Source: Eudorina sp. 2006-703-Eu-15 (lineage: Eukaryota; Chlorophyta; Chlorophyceae; Chlamydomonadales; Volvocaceae). Taken from it: a DNA stretch of 64,000 nucleotides. The stretch is taken from contig BDSI01000107.1 of the NCBI GenBank assembly GCA_003117195.1, forward strand, positions 361,574-425,573, written 5' to 3'. This document shows, in pieces, positions 35,301-45,644 of the stretch (the stretch's first letter is position 1; every line of letters starts with the position of its first letter). The notes under the pieces were generated by a model that was not told where the DNA came from, did no database searches, and saw only the letters and a list, made by a program, of their open reading frames with translations. The translations under genes and the position numbers were made by a program.

Positions 35301-38300
35301 CTGGGCTGGGCTGGGCTGGGCTGGGCTGGGCTGGGCTGGGCTGGGCTGGAGTACGGGGACGTTGCCGGCGCGGATGTGCGGCCGTGCCTCCCCCGCTGGG
35401 TGGGTGGAGACCGACCTCCGTTCCTCACTTCGCACGATTGTCACCTTGGGGATGTCCGTAGCTTCCATGCCGACGAATGGGGCGGCTCGTGGGCGACGGC
35501 AGCCGGCGTCGTTGTCGCGCGACGAGGTGGTTCGCTGGCCTGTGCGCTGTGAGCCCCTGCTGTCGCAACCTCCGTAGCGCCATGCCACAGGCTGCCACAA
35601 GAAGCCCCGCGAACCCCCCGGGGGCGCGGGGGGTCGGAAAGCGGGAGGCGGGTGTCCACTAGAGCCCTTCTCGGGACGCTGTGTCTCACAGTCCTCGCAC
35701 GCTCCCCGCATGGACCTCAGGTACCGCCCAAGGATGGACGGGGCGACGTTGCCGGTGCAGCGCCGCGCCTCCGACGGGCTGGCCAGCCCCGGCGGCCCCG
35801 GCTCCATCGCGGCGGCCTCCGCGACCAGCCAGACGCTGGGCGACGCGGCGGCCGCGGCCCGCGAGAGCGACGCGCTGCTGGGGGAGGTGGCGCCGCTGCT
35901 GGACGACAATGAGGCGGTCGAGGGGATGTGAGAGCTGGGGCGCTGCGGGGTCTGGGGCTGGGTCGGACCAGGCGGGTCATCACACACGGGGGGCAGATGC
36001 GTGCGGGGCACCGGCTGTTCCTTCGGGTGAAGGGGTCCTCAGGGCCGCCCGGACACCCTCTCCGCCTCCCTCTGTGCCTCCCTTCCTCCCTCTCCCTCTC
36101 CCTCCTCCTCCCTCTCCCCGCCCCTGGCCGCTCTCGGCCTCTGTGGCTCCCGGCGGGGAGGCCCCTGGAGCAGGGCAGGGCAGGGCAGGGCAGGGCAGGG
36201 CAGGGCAGGGCAGGGCAGGGCAGGGCAGGGCAGGGCAGGGCAGGGCAGGGCAGGGCAGGGCAGGGCAGGGCAGGGCAGGGCAGGGCAGGGCAGGGCAGGG
36301 CAGGCAGGGCAGGGCAGGGCAGGGCAGGGCAGGGCAGGGCAGGGCAGGGCAGGGCAGGGCAGGGCAGGGCAGGGCAGGGCAGGGCAGGGCAGGGCAGGGC
36401 AGGGCAGGGCAGTATACAGGGCTTTCTCCCACCCGGCACCCACCCGGCACCCGCGCGTATCGCCCCTCCCCCGGACCCTGGCGGCCGCCGCAGAGTGGCC
36501 CGCTTCTACGAGGATAAGACCAAGCAGCTGACCCACCTGTCCAAGGTGCTGCCCTGGCGACCCAAAGACCTGCAGGCCATCCAGGAGAACTTCGACCTCA
36601 TCGATGTGGAGGGAAACAGGGTGCGTGGCCAGGAGGGGAGGGCGGGTGGGCGCAGGCTGTGTGAGGGTGGGAGCTGCGGGGGGGGGCAGGTGTGGCTGAT
36701 GGATGGGCGTGTCTCTTCCCACCATCACCACCATCACCATCACCATCCACCATCAACATCAACGTCAACCCCACCGCCACCATCCACCCCCACCGCCACC
36801 ATCCACCATCCACCGCCATCATCAACGATCACCCCCCAACCCCACCGCCACCACCACGACCATCACCACGCAGCCGCTTCGGGCTTTCGAGACTCCGCGT
36901 GTCCGCGAGGATTTTGCAGGGAGGCGAAATATGTTTTGACAAGTAAATCGCCTTTAACGACAATGTCGGAAACGTTGTTTTTCCACATCACAAACCGTTG
37001 CCTTCGGCCGCCCGGTCGCGGCCTGTACCCTTGTCGTACCAGACGCTATCGTACGACGAGTTCCTGTACTTCTTCGCGGCGCTGCGGCGGTTGGTCTCAG
37101 AACGCCACTTTATCAAGTTCGTGGAGGGCTGCATTGATCAGTTTGACCTGCAGGTAAGCGTGTACGTACGATACTGTACGATAGAGAGAGGGTGTTATGT
37201 CGTAATGTCGACCCTGTCAGCCTTGCTTGTACTTGGGTACCCGGGCTGGTCTCCTGAGGCCGCTGCACCGTTGGGTGGCACGTGTAAAAACAAGTAGTTG
37301 TATCGCACATAAGTAGCAAAGAAGGTTTTACAGCTCTTCCTCGTTCGGGGAATGATATGAGGCCATGAGCCCCTTGCTTCCTCGCGCTCTTTCCCCTGCT
37401 TGCCCGCCCGCCCGCCCACCCGCCCGCCCGCCCGCCCACCCGCCCACCCGCCCGCCCGCCCGCCCGCCCGCCCGCCCGCCTGTGCTGGGTGGTGTCGTGC
37501 CCTTCCAGTCCCGTCAGATCAGTTGCAGCATATAAAGGTCTTAAATCTTCTAGGAGTACGCAAGGTTAAATATTTGGCCAACGGCTCTCGTCCCCTGCCG
37601 TCTTAGTTCGTTACATGGTGGGGGCTCTCCCTGAGAGCCTCCAACCAGACCATGCAAGGTCGAAGACCCACAGACATGCAAAGAGGGAAACTGAATGTCG
37701 TCTCCGACTTTTGTGCTGTTGACCTCACGCGCCGGCCCGCCACTGTCAACCTAGAAACCGCCAACGCGCTAACTGCCAACGCCCTAACCGCAAACACCCC
37801 TCGACCACCACACACCCCTGCAGGAGGACAGCCTGATCAGTCGGGACGACTTCCTGCGCGGCATCAAGACGCGGCTCAAGGAGGTCGCACTCCCCTCGGA
37901 GCTGAGGAGGAGGAGGCGGCAGCACACCCTCACGCACGACGTTGAGCGGCACGACCGCCAGCGCCGTCTCGAGATGGTGGGTCCAAGGCACGGCTTCCTT
38001 TGCCCCGTACCGTAGGGCGGACTTGAGGGCCAAGTGAATCAGGGGTTCAGGACCAGGACACGGCCTGCGTGACATGCAAGGGGCATGGCTAAGCCCGGGG
38101 TGTGAGGGGAGAGTTGTGCGTTGTCGGCGGGTGGGCCAGGGAGAAGGATGGAGAAAGGAACCATCTGGCACTGACCCGCGGGTCAGGGATGCCTCGGTGG
38201 GGCGGCAGGACATTAAGAGACCATGACGCGGTGGATTGGCACACATCGAGTTCCCGCATGTGGCTGCATACGGCATCAGTGCCTTGCTGCCGTCTCGTGA

Positions 38301-41300
38301 TGGTCCCCTCGTCGTACAGAGACCGCGGACTTGTTTTGTCTTCCCTATCCTCCACACCCCTTCTTCGCTCCTCGGTTGAGTGCGCCCGGGTTCAATTATG
38401 GATTCAGCTTTTCAGTTCACCCACTCCTCCGCCAATCCGTCCGTCTGTCCGTCCGTCTGCCCGTCCGTCAGGTGCTCCGTCACATCCGCAAGCTCAAGCG
38501 CAACCCGCGCGACCGCGACGCCGGCGAGCCGCCCCGCCGCTCCCTGGCGCAGCGCTGGACCGACCTCCGCGAGCACTTCCGGGCCATGAACCGCTCCATC
38601 ACCCGCAAGCACCTCACCACACGGGCCGCCAAGGCCGCAGGCGCCGCCAACCCCCTGGTGGCGGCGCGCCTCCATTCCGTCATGTCCATGTACATGCCCG
38701 GGCTGCCGTCGGTGCCGACGGGTTCCGTACCGGCGGCGGTGGCGGCGGCGGGATGTGACGGTCACGAGGATGTGGTGGTGGTCGGCGGTCAGACGCTATT
38801 GCTGCCGGAGGCGGCGTCGCGCAGCACCGGCCTTGGGGCCGCCAGCGGCGGCGTCGCCGGCGGCTTGCCGATGACCCGTGGGTCATACACTGCGGCCGCG
38901 GCGGCGGCGCCGTCCTCGGATAACGAGGGAAGCACGAGTTTCATGACGCGCTGTGGCGGCGGCGGTGGCGGCGGCGGCGGCGGCAGCGGAAGGCTGGGGT
39001 CCACGCCGCCGAGCGCATTTAAGGCGCTGCCGCCGCTGCGAATCCCGTCGGGGGCTGATTCGCAGCGGTCCGGGCCTGACCCATGGGTCAGGTCACCCGG
39101 TCTCAGCCCCCTGGGTGCGGTCCCCAGGCAGATGACCCCGCGCGCGGGTAGCTTCGCCTTGGCGGGGGCCCTGCACTTGTCGATCCGTCAGCAGCGCGAG
39201 ATAGGCCGCCAGGGAAGCCTTGTGCTGTCACAACGGGCCAAGTCAAACACGTTGGGCAGCTCCAGGGGCACAGCGGCGGCGGCGGCGGCCGGGGAGGTAG
39301 AGATGGCGGCGCTGCGGGACAGTACGGCATCTGACGCGGAGAGATCCCGACCGCTGCCGACGCAGCTGCGCTCGTCCAGTCAGGTGCTGCCGTCGGTGGG
39401 GACTCCGACGGGGATGCCGCGCGGCAGGGGTATCCGCGGTGGTGGCGGCGGCGGCGGCGGCGGCGCCGTCACCGACGTTGAGGAGGGGTACTCGACCGGC
39501 GGCGGTTCCACCGTGGGCAGCGGCGGCCGCGTTGGCCTAGGTCGCGCCGGCAGCGGTGTGCTGGCGGCCGCCGCCGGCCCCGGCGACGGCAGCCCCGCCC
39601 TCGTACGACGCTTCTCCCGACGGCTGCATGTCGTACTGACGCCGGCGGGTCGCGTCAGCACAGACGTGTCGGAGCATGAGATCAGCCAGGTGACTGCGGG
39701 GCGGGTCCTGAAGGGTATGGGCGGTGGAGGCGGAGGCGCCGCCAGCGGGCGCTTTCATCGGGACAGTTCCAGCTACGTCGGCGGCGGCGGCGGCGGTGGC
39801 GACGGCGTCGCGTCGTCGCCGCGGCTAACGCCCGCGGCGGCGGAGGCCGCCGGCAGCGGCAGCCTCTTGATGCCGCGAGCGGCATCCATCACGGCGGCCG
39901 CGCTGCGGGCGGGCTCAGTCACACGCGGCTGCGGCGGCGGCGGCGGCGGCGGAAGCTTTCTGGAGTCGCGGGCGGCGGCGGCCGCCGCCGTCGAGGCAAC
40001 GCTCGCTGCCGTACGACTCGGCGCGGGCCGCCAGGCGTCCGTGACCGCCGGTACCGGTATCCAGAGAGTCGGCTCCGTCACAGCTGGTGCCGTACGGGTG
40101 GGCTCCATCACCGCCGCCGCGACGCAGGTCCAGAGTACGACGCCCGACGGCGCCCACCGCGCACCCGCTGTGGCCGTCATCGGCGGCGGCCGCGTCGGCT
40201 CCATCACCGCCACTGGCCGCGTCACCGGCGCCACCGGCGCCGCGCAGACGCCGGCGGCGCGGCGGCGCCGCCGGCTGTCGTACTACGTGCCCCCGGAGGG
40301 AGCGAACGCGTCGGAGCTGGAAGGCGCTGGCGGTCTGGGTCATCTAAGGCGCGGCTCGCTCGTCCTGCACGGTGGCGTGCTGTACGGCGCGTCCGACGTT
40401 CCACGTGCCGCTGACAAGGAATCCCTGGAGACGGTGCTAGCGCGACTCCGCGCGGAAAAGAACCCTAAGAACCCACACGAGCAGCTTCCCAACCCACAGA
40501 CGCTGCGCCCCGCCGCGGCGAACGCCGGTCGGCAGCGGCGGCAGTCGTACGTGTCGTACATGGCGGAGAACGCGGACCCAGCGCCGACGCCGACGGACGG
40601 CGGCGGCGAGGAGGCGGCGGCCGCTGCGGCGGCGGAGGCGGCGGACGCGCCCGCGGCGCCGCTGTTGCAGCGGCCGGGCAGTGGCAACAGCAGTGTGCTG
40701 CGGAGCCCCGCTGGCAACTCCGGGAGGCGGTTGCTGAAGGGCGGCATGTCTGTCCTCCGCTGGGGCGCTGCAGCCAACCGCTGCGGCGCTCAAACTGACG
40801 GCGACGCCACTGGCGATACCGCCAACACCCACACCCACACCCACATCAACACCAATCAGAACAGCAGCAACAGCAACTCAAAGCCGGGCCTCATCGCCGC
40901 CGCCGGCGCAGCTGCCGCCGCCGGCGCAGCCGCCACGGCAGGTCCGGTGCCGCCGCTGCCGTTTCTAACCACTGCCGCACACAGCCGCAGCTCGGCCGGC
41001 GCCCGCAGCGGCGGGGTAAGCGGGGGCCTGCCGCAACTGCCGCCGCTGCCGTCCCAGCAGCAGCAGCAGCAGCAGCAGCAGCATCTGCAGCTGCAGCTGC
41101 TGCAGCCGCCAGCGCCCGGGGGCAACGGCCGTCCAGCCGGCGACTCATTCGGCTATCCTGCCACGGCCACGGCCACCGCTGCCGCCTCCGCCTTCGCCTT
41201 CGCCGGCGGCAGCGCCTTTACCAGCACCTGGGCGCATGCGAACTTCAGCGGGTTCAGCGGCGGCGGTGGCGGTGGCGGGGAGGACATACGTTATGATCCG

Positions 41301-44300
41301 GGAGAGGAGGCGGCGAGTGTGCACTGCTGTGTGTTGCTCAGCTACTACATATCCTACTACGGGACGGTGGTGGCGCACTGGCTGTGTGAGTGGCTGAGAT
41401 GTGGGGCCTCATTGTGGGGGGTTAGATGGTGGAAGTACCACCCACACACGGTATTATACCCTGCGCAAAGGACACAGCCTTGGCATCGCGCAGTAATGGG
41501 CCCCCTTTCGCGTCCGGCCCTTGCGGCTGCGGCTCACCGGAGGGGAGGGAGGGAGGTTCGCTTGCCACCCGCCCTGCGCCCTCCGTTCCGGCTGTCCGTA
41601 CCCCATCCCGTCATCCGCCCATTCTGACCGCTAGAGGAGCCGACGGGCGCAACGCCCGTTCTCCAAAGCCGCCTCCTCCGCCTCCGCCTCCTCCTTCCGG
41701 GTGCTGCTGCTGAGTCCCGCCCGAACCCCCACTCGCCCGACTTGCGTAAACGCACCTGGGGAGAGGTCCATGGATGCCTCTGTCCCGGGTCCGGGCCCAG
41801 CCACGCGCCCACATGCGGCACCCACCCACCCACCCACGCACCCACCCACCCGGGGGCCCTCCCTGGGCCCCGTACTCCACTGGATCATCACCTGCCACCG
41901 CCTCCGCCCCGATCTACATCCCCACGGTCCCCTCGCTGCTGCCCCTCACCCTCACTGCTGCCCTCCTGCTGCCGGGCCCCCTGCTGCCGGGTGCCCCCCC
42001 TCCCCAACAGCACTCCGGTTCCGGTACTTCATCGCCTCGCTGTTGGGCCATGAGCGGGGCGGCCGCGCCTTACCCTCCGTAGGCCGCCAACTGTACATCG
42101 TGCTGCGCCGCTCCGGCACCAAGTGGCTCCACGAGAGGGGCTACGCGCTGCTGGACGTGTCGCTGGTCATCATGTTGGGGCTGGTCATGGGGGCCATACA
42201 GGTGCAGTGCGTGGGGAGGGGCAGAATGAAAGAACTTGATGAAGGACGGATGGAAGAAAGGAATCTTAGGACGGATGGAAGGAAGGAAGGAAGGAATCTT
42301 ACAGTAGACCCCGCATAGTGTCATGGGAGTTGTGGGGGATTGTGGGACTAGGTGGTGGTGGTGGTGGTGGTGGTGTCCGGGATTGGGGATCGGAGGGGAC
42401 CCGGGGTCGTGGCCGTGCGTGCCGTGGTACGGCAAGAGAGTGTTGGCAGTACGGCACTACCTTCTCTGCATGCATGTACTAAATGGAGCTGATTCCGGTC
42501 CAGTGCGTCCCAGCTGGCCAAGTAGTCCGACCACATGGGACAAAAGACCGAGCCGTGCCGGACGTGGCATAAACCGGACGTGGCATAAACCGGACGTGGC
42601 ATAAACCGGACGTGGCATAAACCGGACGTGGCATAAACCGGACGTGGCATAAACCGGACGTGGCATAAACCGGACGTGGCATAAACCGGACGTGGCATAA
42701 ACCGGACGTGGCATAAACCGGACGTGGCATAAACCGGACGTGGCATAAACCGGACGTGGCATAAACCGGAACGTGGCATAAACCGGAACGTGGCATAAAC
42801 CGACTCAGCGACGGACCCAGCGACCAAGCGAACAGGCAGCAGTGGGCGGGGCTCTGCGGCCCCCGAGCACGAGCTCTGCCAGCCCCTCGATCTACGGTAT
42901 CCCAGTCGCCCCCTCGTCATCAGCTCCGCGCGTTCTTGAGCTTGCAAGCGTTCACGGCTCTGTTACTTACTACAGGGGTTACGCCCATCTCCGCCCTCCC
43001 CCGCCCCCGCCGCCGCCGCCCCCGCCGCCGCCGCCCCGCCTCCCCCGCCGCAGGGTCACACCACCTCGATCGTCAAGGTCCCTGAGACCTGCATCCTGGT
43101 CATCCTGGCCTTCGCCCTCACCTCCTTGGTCACCGGGCTGCGCACCTTCGGCCAGGAGCAGCTGATCTACCTGACACGGGAGGCGCAGGCGGGGCTGTCC
43201 GTGATGTCCTGGATGCTGGGGCGCATCGCCTGGGACGTCATCCTGCAGGTTAGGCTGTGAAGCACCGCCGTGTGGACACATCTAGCTTGGATGGGGGGGA
43301 GCTGGGGGTGCCAGAGGACCAGCCTGGGTGGACGGCGGTTGTGTGTCCTGTGGCCTGGAAGGGGCCGAGCGTCTGGGGGTGGGTGCGCGCGTGGCTGCAC
43401 TATCGATATCCGTATTAATATTATTTATTATTTATAATGTTCTTGTAACGGTTACTCCTGGTTACTTTACATTCTTATTAAGTACATATTACGGCATATT
43501 ATTCTTTGTCATTATCATCATTAGTTTTGTTGCAGTGGGTGTAGGTGGTGTGCCCATAACAGCACCCTGCTCCACCTGCCGTGGTACCTTCATGCATTCT
43601 TCCCCCCCTTTCAGGCGGTGTACCCCGCCCTCTACCTGGCCTTCTACTACGCCATGACCGTCTTCGACACTCCCTTCCAGCTCTACTACCTGGTGTTGCT
43701 GTTCGTGGCCTGGTGAGGGGTTTGGCCGCGGAGAGAGACTTGGCGTGCGCTAGGAGGGACCCGGAGAGACAGGAAAAGGCGCTCGGAAAGGGGCGGGGGA
43801 GCACTGCACGGTATCCTGGCGCGCAGCAGCAGGTCAAGGTCAGCAGCGCGGGTCAGCGACGTCAATCGTCCTTTCGGCCTCCGGACTACGACTGACGTCG
43901 GGGCGCTCCAGACAGATTGTGCGCCAGCTACCATACCGTACTCCCTGTGCCGCCGATCTTGCCGCGGTGGCACCGTATCCGAGGGACCCAAGCAGATGGG
44001 TCGCGCAGTGCCCTTTTGCCGGCCGCGCGCTCTCCTCCCCCCTAGCAGATGTCAGCCCCCGAAAGCCCCGCTCTCGCTCCGATTCAACCCCGCATGCTGC
44101 ATCTGAGCGTCCCTTGGGTGCCGAAGCCAGCGGCTGTCCCCGCCACCTTTCCTTGCCCTCAGTCTCCTTCGCCCCGCCGCACTCCCTACACCTTTCTCGC
44201 CCTACCTACGCACCCCTCCTCCGTCTCCGTTTCCTCCTGGCCTCCCCCTCCACTCGCCCCGCGCCGCCTTCCCTGCCCACGCCACGCGCCCACCCAACCG

Positions 44301-45445
44301 CCCCGCCCCTCCGACCGCACGGTCCCAGGTGGGGCTTCGGAGTGGGCTACCTGTTCAGCGTGCTGCTCGAGTCCAACAACGCGTTGCTGGGCGGCTTGTG
44401 CGTGACGCTCATCTTCGGCGGCATCATCAACGGCATCAACCCCTCGGTGGCCAGTACGGAGGGCAACCCCCTGCTGACAGGGCTGCAGTACATGTCGTAC
44501 ACACGGTGTGAGGGTTGCGCGTCGCAGCTACCTGGGGACGCGTTGGCGGGCGGCCGTCTGAGGTTATGTGGCTGCAGCAGCTGAAGTTATGGCTCACGGC
44601 AATCTCACAGCGCGGGGTTGCCGTGTCTTTGATCAAGTCGGCCTCCCCATCTATTGCGGCACCTGCCGACGTTCACCTGGTGCTTAGGGGCCCTAAATTT
44701 GGGGCCCAACCACCGCGCACCGCCGGGGAAAGGGACCCGCTCCCGCATGTGTGGTTTGGTCCCGGAGGCAACCCCTACGTACGGCACACGAGCGCAGCAC
44801 CCACTCCACACTCCCACCTATGGGGCCTGGGGGCTCACCGATGCTCCGCGGGGTCTCCTGTCACCAGCGGGAGAGCCCCTCAATTCCCTCATGTAAAGGG
44901 AACACCGAATACGGCACCTAGACTCCTACATGATCGGCCCCCGCATCCCTGCCTTCACCACGAACTGTCAGTCCAATTCCCGGACCCCACGCCCCCCACT
45001 CCTCCGTCCCTCCAGGTGGGGTGTGGAGGCGGTGTTCATCGGCACCGCCACCCCCACCCCCCAGTCCCACGTCTTCCTGACGGCGGGTGCCATGGCCCAG
45101 CTGGGCTTCTGCGACATGCACCACCACCTCAGCCCCATCGAGGGCGACCTCACGCCCGCCAATCTGGCCGCCGCCTTCGCGCCCATCATCTCCCAGCGCT
45201 ACAACACCACCGTCAACGCCACCGGCAACTCGACGACCTCCTCCTCGACCCGCAACAGCGACACGGTGGCGTTCCTGTACCAGGTGTACTCGGACCCGCG
45301 GGTGGTGGACGGCATGTGCCGGCGCAGCTTCATCCAGGACATTCTGTGGCTGTTCATCTGGGGGGTGGTCACGCGCGCCGCCACGCTGTGCGTGCTGCTG
45401 TACAAGGTGGAACGCCGCATGACCACTGCGTCCGTGTTCGGGTGA
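22235..45445 (+). CDS. Giant ABCG half-transporter with Cys-rich ectodomain, EF-hands and very long linker
   Basis: One 26-exon gene encoding 3,816 residues. Order: signal peptide, Cys-rich ectodomain, membrane span, one ABC ATPase, huge linker, six-helix membrane domain. It resembles the plant ABCG24/ABCG28 class, whose members also start with a Cys-rich extracellular part, but those are about 1,100 residues. Exons: 22235-22560, 23072-24420, 24663-24824, 25505-25635, 25939-26312, 26572-26788, 27313-27554, 27961-28183, 28521-28643, 28921-29098, 29529-29803, 30188-31878, 32249-32530, 32839-32979, 33169-33663, 34199-34837, 35721-35927, 36494-36620, 37043-37153, 37824-37976, 38472-41385, 42011-42201, 43054-43248, 43615-43712, 44329-44505, 45016-45445. 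Every junction keeps phase and the sum is divisible by three. Exons 12-17 and the 3' end of exon 21 are least certain. It probably exports lipid or wall material. Confidence 0.8.
25734..25764 (+). repeat. Fragment of the mobile-element terminal repeat in ABCG intron 4
   Basis: TTCTTAAGGATGTTGCAGCG and GACCCCGCG match the left end of copies A and B. Similar shorter pieces (GAACGTTACAGCGGACCCCC) lie at about 26528 in intron 5 and (CTTACAGTAGACCCCGC) at 42294 in intron 22. Confidence 0.55.
27313..29098 (+). other. ABCG gene: nucleotide-binding domain
   Basis: Exons 7-10, residues about 854-1108. Walker A is GPSGSGKSS (885-893). A Q-loop glutamine sits in [12 protein letters not shown], the ABC signature is GLSGGQRK (1001-1008), Walker B is [13 protein letters not shown] (from about 1022), and the H-loop is VVIHQPR (about 1056-1062). 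All catalytic positions are present, so the ATPase should be active. Being a half-transporter with one ATPase, it must dimerise. Confidence 0.95.
31879..31972 (+). repeat. 9-bp tandem repeat at the start of ABCG intron 12
   Basis: About ten copies of a TACGACATG-type unit follow directly after the donor at 31879. Several units contain internal GT that could act as cryptic donors. Confidence 0.8.
33694..33857 (+). repeat. 8-bp minisatellite in ABCG intron 15
   Basis: About 20 almost perfect copies of GGATGGAC. The long frames through it on both strands are repeat artefacts. Confidence 0.95.
34958..35348 (+). repeat. (GGGCT)n array, about 78 copies, ABCG intron 16
   Basis: A perfect pentanucleotide array of about 390 bp, with G-triplets every five bases on the sense strand of the transcript. 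Confidence 0.98.
36171..36411 (+). repeat. (CAGGG)n array, about 48 copies, ABCG intron 17
   Basis: A perfect pentanucleotide array except for one shortened unit (CAGG) at about 36301. Like the array in intron 16, the G-triplets are on the sense strand. Confidence 0.98.
36494..37976 (+). other. ABCG gene: EF-hand pair in the linker
   Basis: Exons 18-20, residues about 2352-2482. Loop 1 is DVEGNRTLSYDE (2389-2400), spanning the exon 18/19 junction, with ligands at positions 1, 3, 5, 7, 9 and 12 filled by D, E, N, T, S, E. It lies between helices FDLI and [12 protein letters not shown]. Loop 2 is [12 protein letters not shown] (2429-2440), spanning the exon 19/20 junction, with D, Q, D, L, S, D at those positions. 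Spacing of 40 residues between the loops is normal for a paired EF-hand. Loop 1 looks competent for calcium and loop 2 weaker. Both introns split the loops. Confidence 0.7.
37401..37480 (+). repeat. GCCC/ACCC tetranucleotide array, ABCG intron 19
   Basis: About 20 units of CCCG with occasional CCCA. Here the G-rich strand is the antisense strand. Confidence 0.9.
39190..40370 (+). other. ABCG gene: array of R-x-x-S motifs in exon 21
   Basis: Exon 21 repeats the pattern R-x-(A/G)-S-(I/V/L)-(T/V): RQGSLV, RAASIT, RAGSVT, RQASVT, RVGSVT, RVGSIT, RVGSIT again and RRGSLV, followed by RRLSYY and RRQSYV. These fit the consensus of basophilic Ser/Thr kinases (PKA, CaMK and CDPK class). The surroundings are low-complexity Gly/Ala/Ser, typical of disordered regulatory linker. 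Confidence 0.6.
42011..45445 (+). other. ABCG gene: transmembrane domain
   Basis: Exons 22-26, residues about 3454-3816. After [14 protein letters not shown] and [11 protein letters not shown] come six hydrophobic segments: [97 protein letters not shown] and [20 protein letters not shown]. An extracellular loop before the last helix has sequons NTT, NAT and NST. The C-terminus is [13 protein letters not shown]. This is the standard ABC2 membrane layout of ABCG proteins. Confidence 0.85.
42558..42800 (+). repeat. 16-bp minisatellite in ABCG intron 22
   Basis: About 15 copies of GGACGTGGCATAAACC. The last two units gain one A. The open frames across it on the minus strand are artefacts. Confidence 0.95.
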
Positions 45446-45639
45446 TAGGGTGATGGATGGATCACGCGATGATGGAGGTGGTGTAGGGGAGAGGTGAAAT
45501 TCGTGATGAAGTTCGTGATGGAGGTCTTGCATGCCGGTAAGAGAAGGAACGCGCCCACTCTGTGCGTGGGGTAGCGGAACGAACGATGCGGGCGGCGGGA
45601 ACACATCCGCACGTCTGCGTTCAGTAGCAATGTACGTTG

Positions 45640-45644
45640 TGTAA
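45640..45644 (+). terminator. TGTAA poly(A) signal, candidate, ABCG gene
   Basis: TGTAA lies 195 nt after the ABCG stop codon, the first copy of the motif downstream of it that I noticed. Confidence 0.45.

Noticed and set aside
34571..35577. Long ORFs of repeated GLGWA or PSPAQ residues on both strands
   Set aside because: They are translations of the (GGGCT)n intron array, which is open in several frames because the unit contains no stop codon.
35717..36746. Long ORFs of repeated GQGRA, PCPAL or LPCPA residues
   Set aside because: Translation of the (CAGGG)n intron array. Only the short flanking parts (35721-35927 and 36494-36620) are exons.
42348..42947. Minus-strand ORFs with repeated [16 protein letters not shown]
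   Set aside because: Produced by the 16-bp minisatellite in ABCG intron 22.
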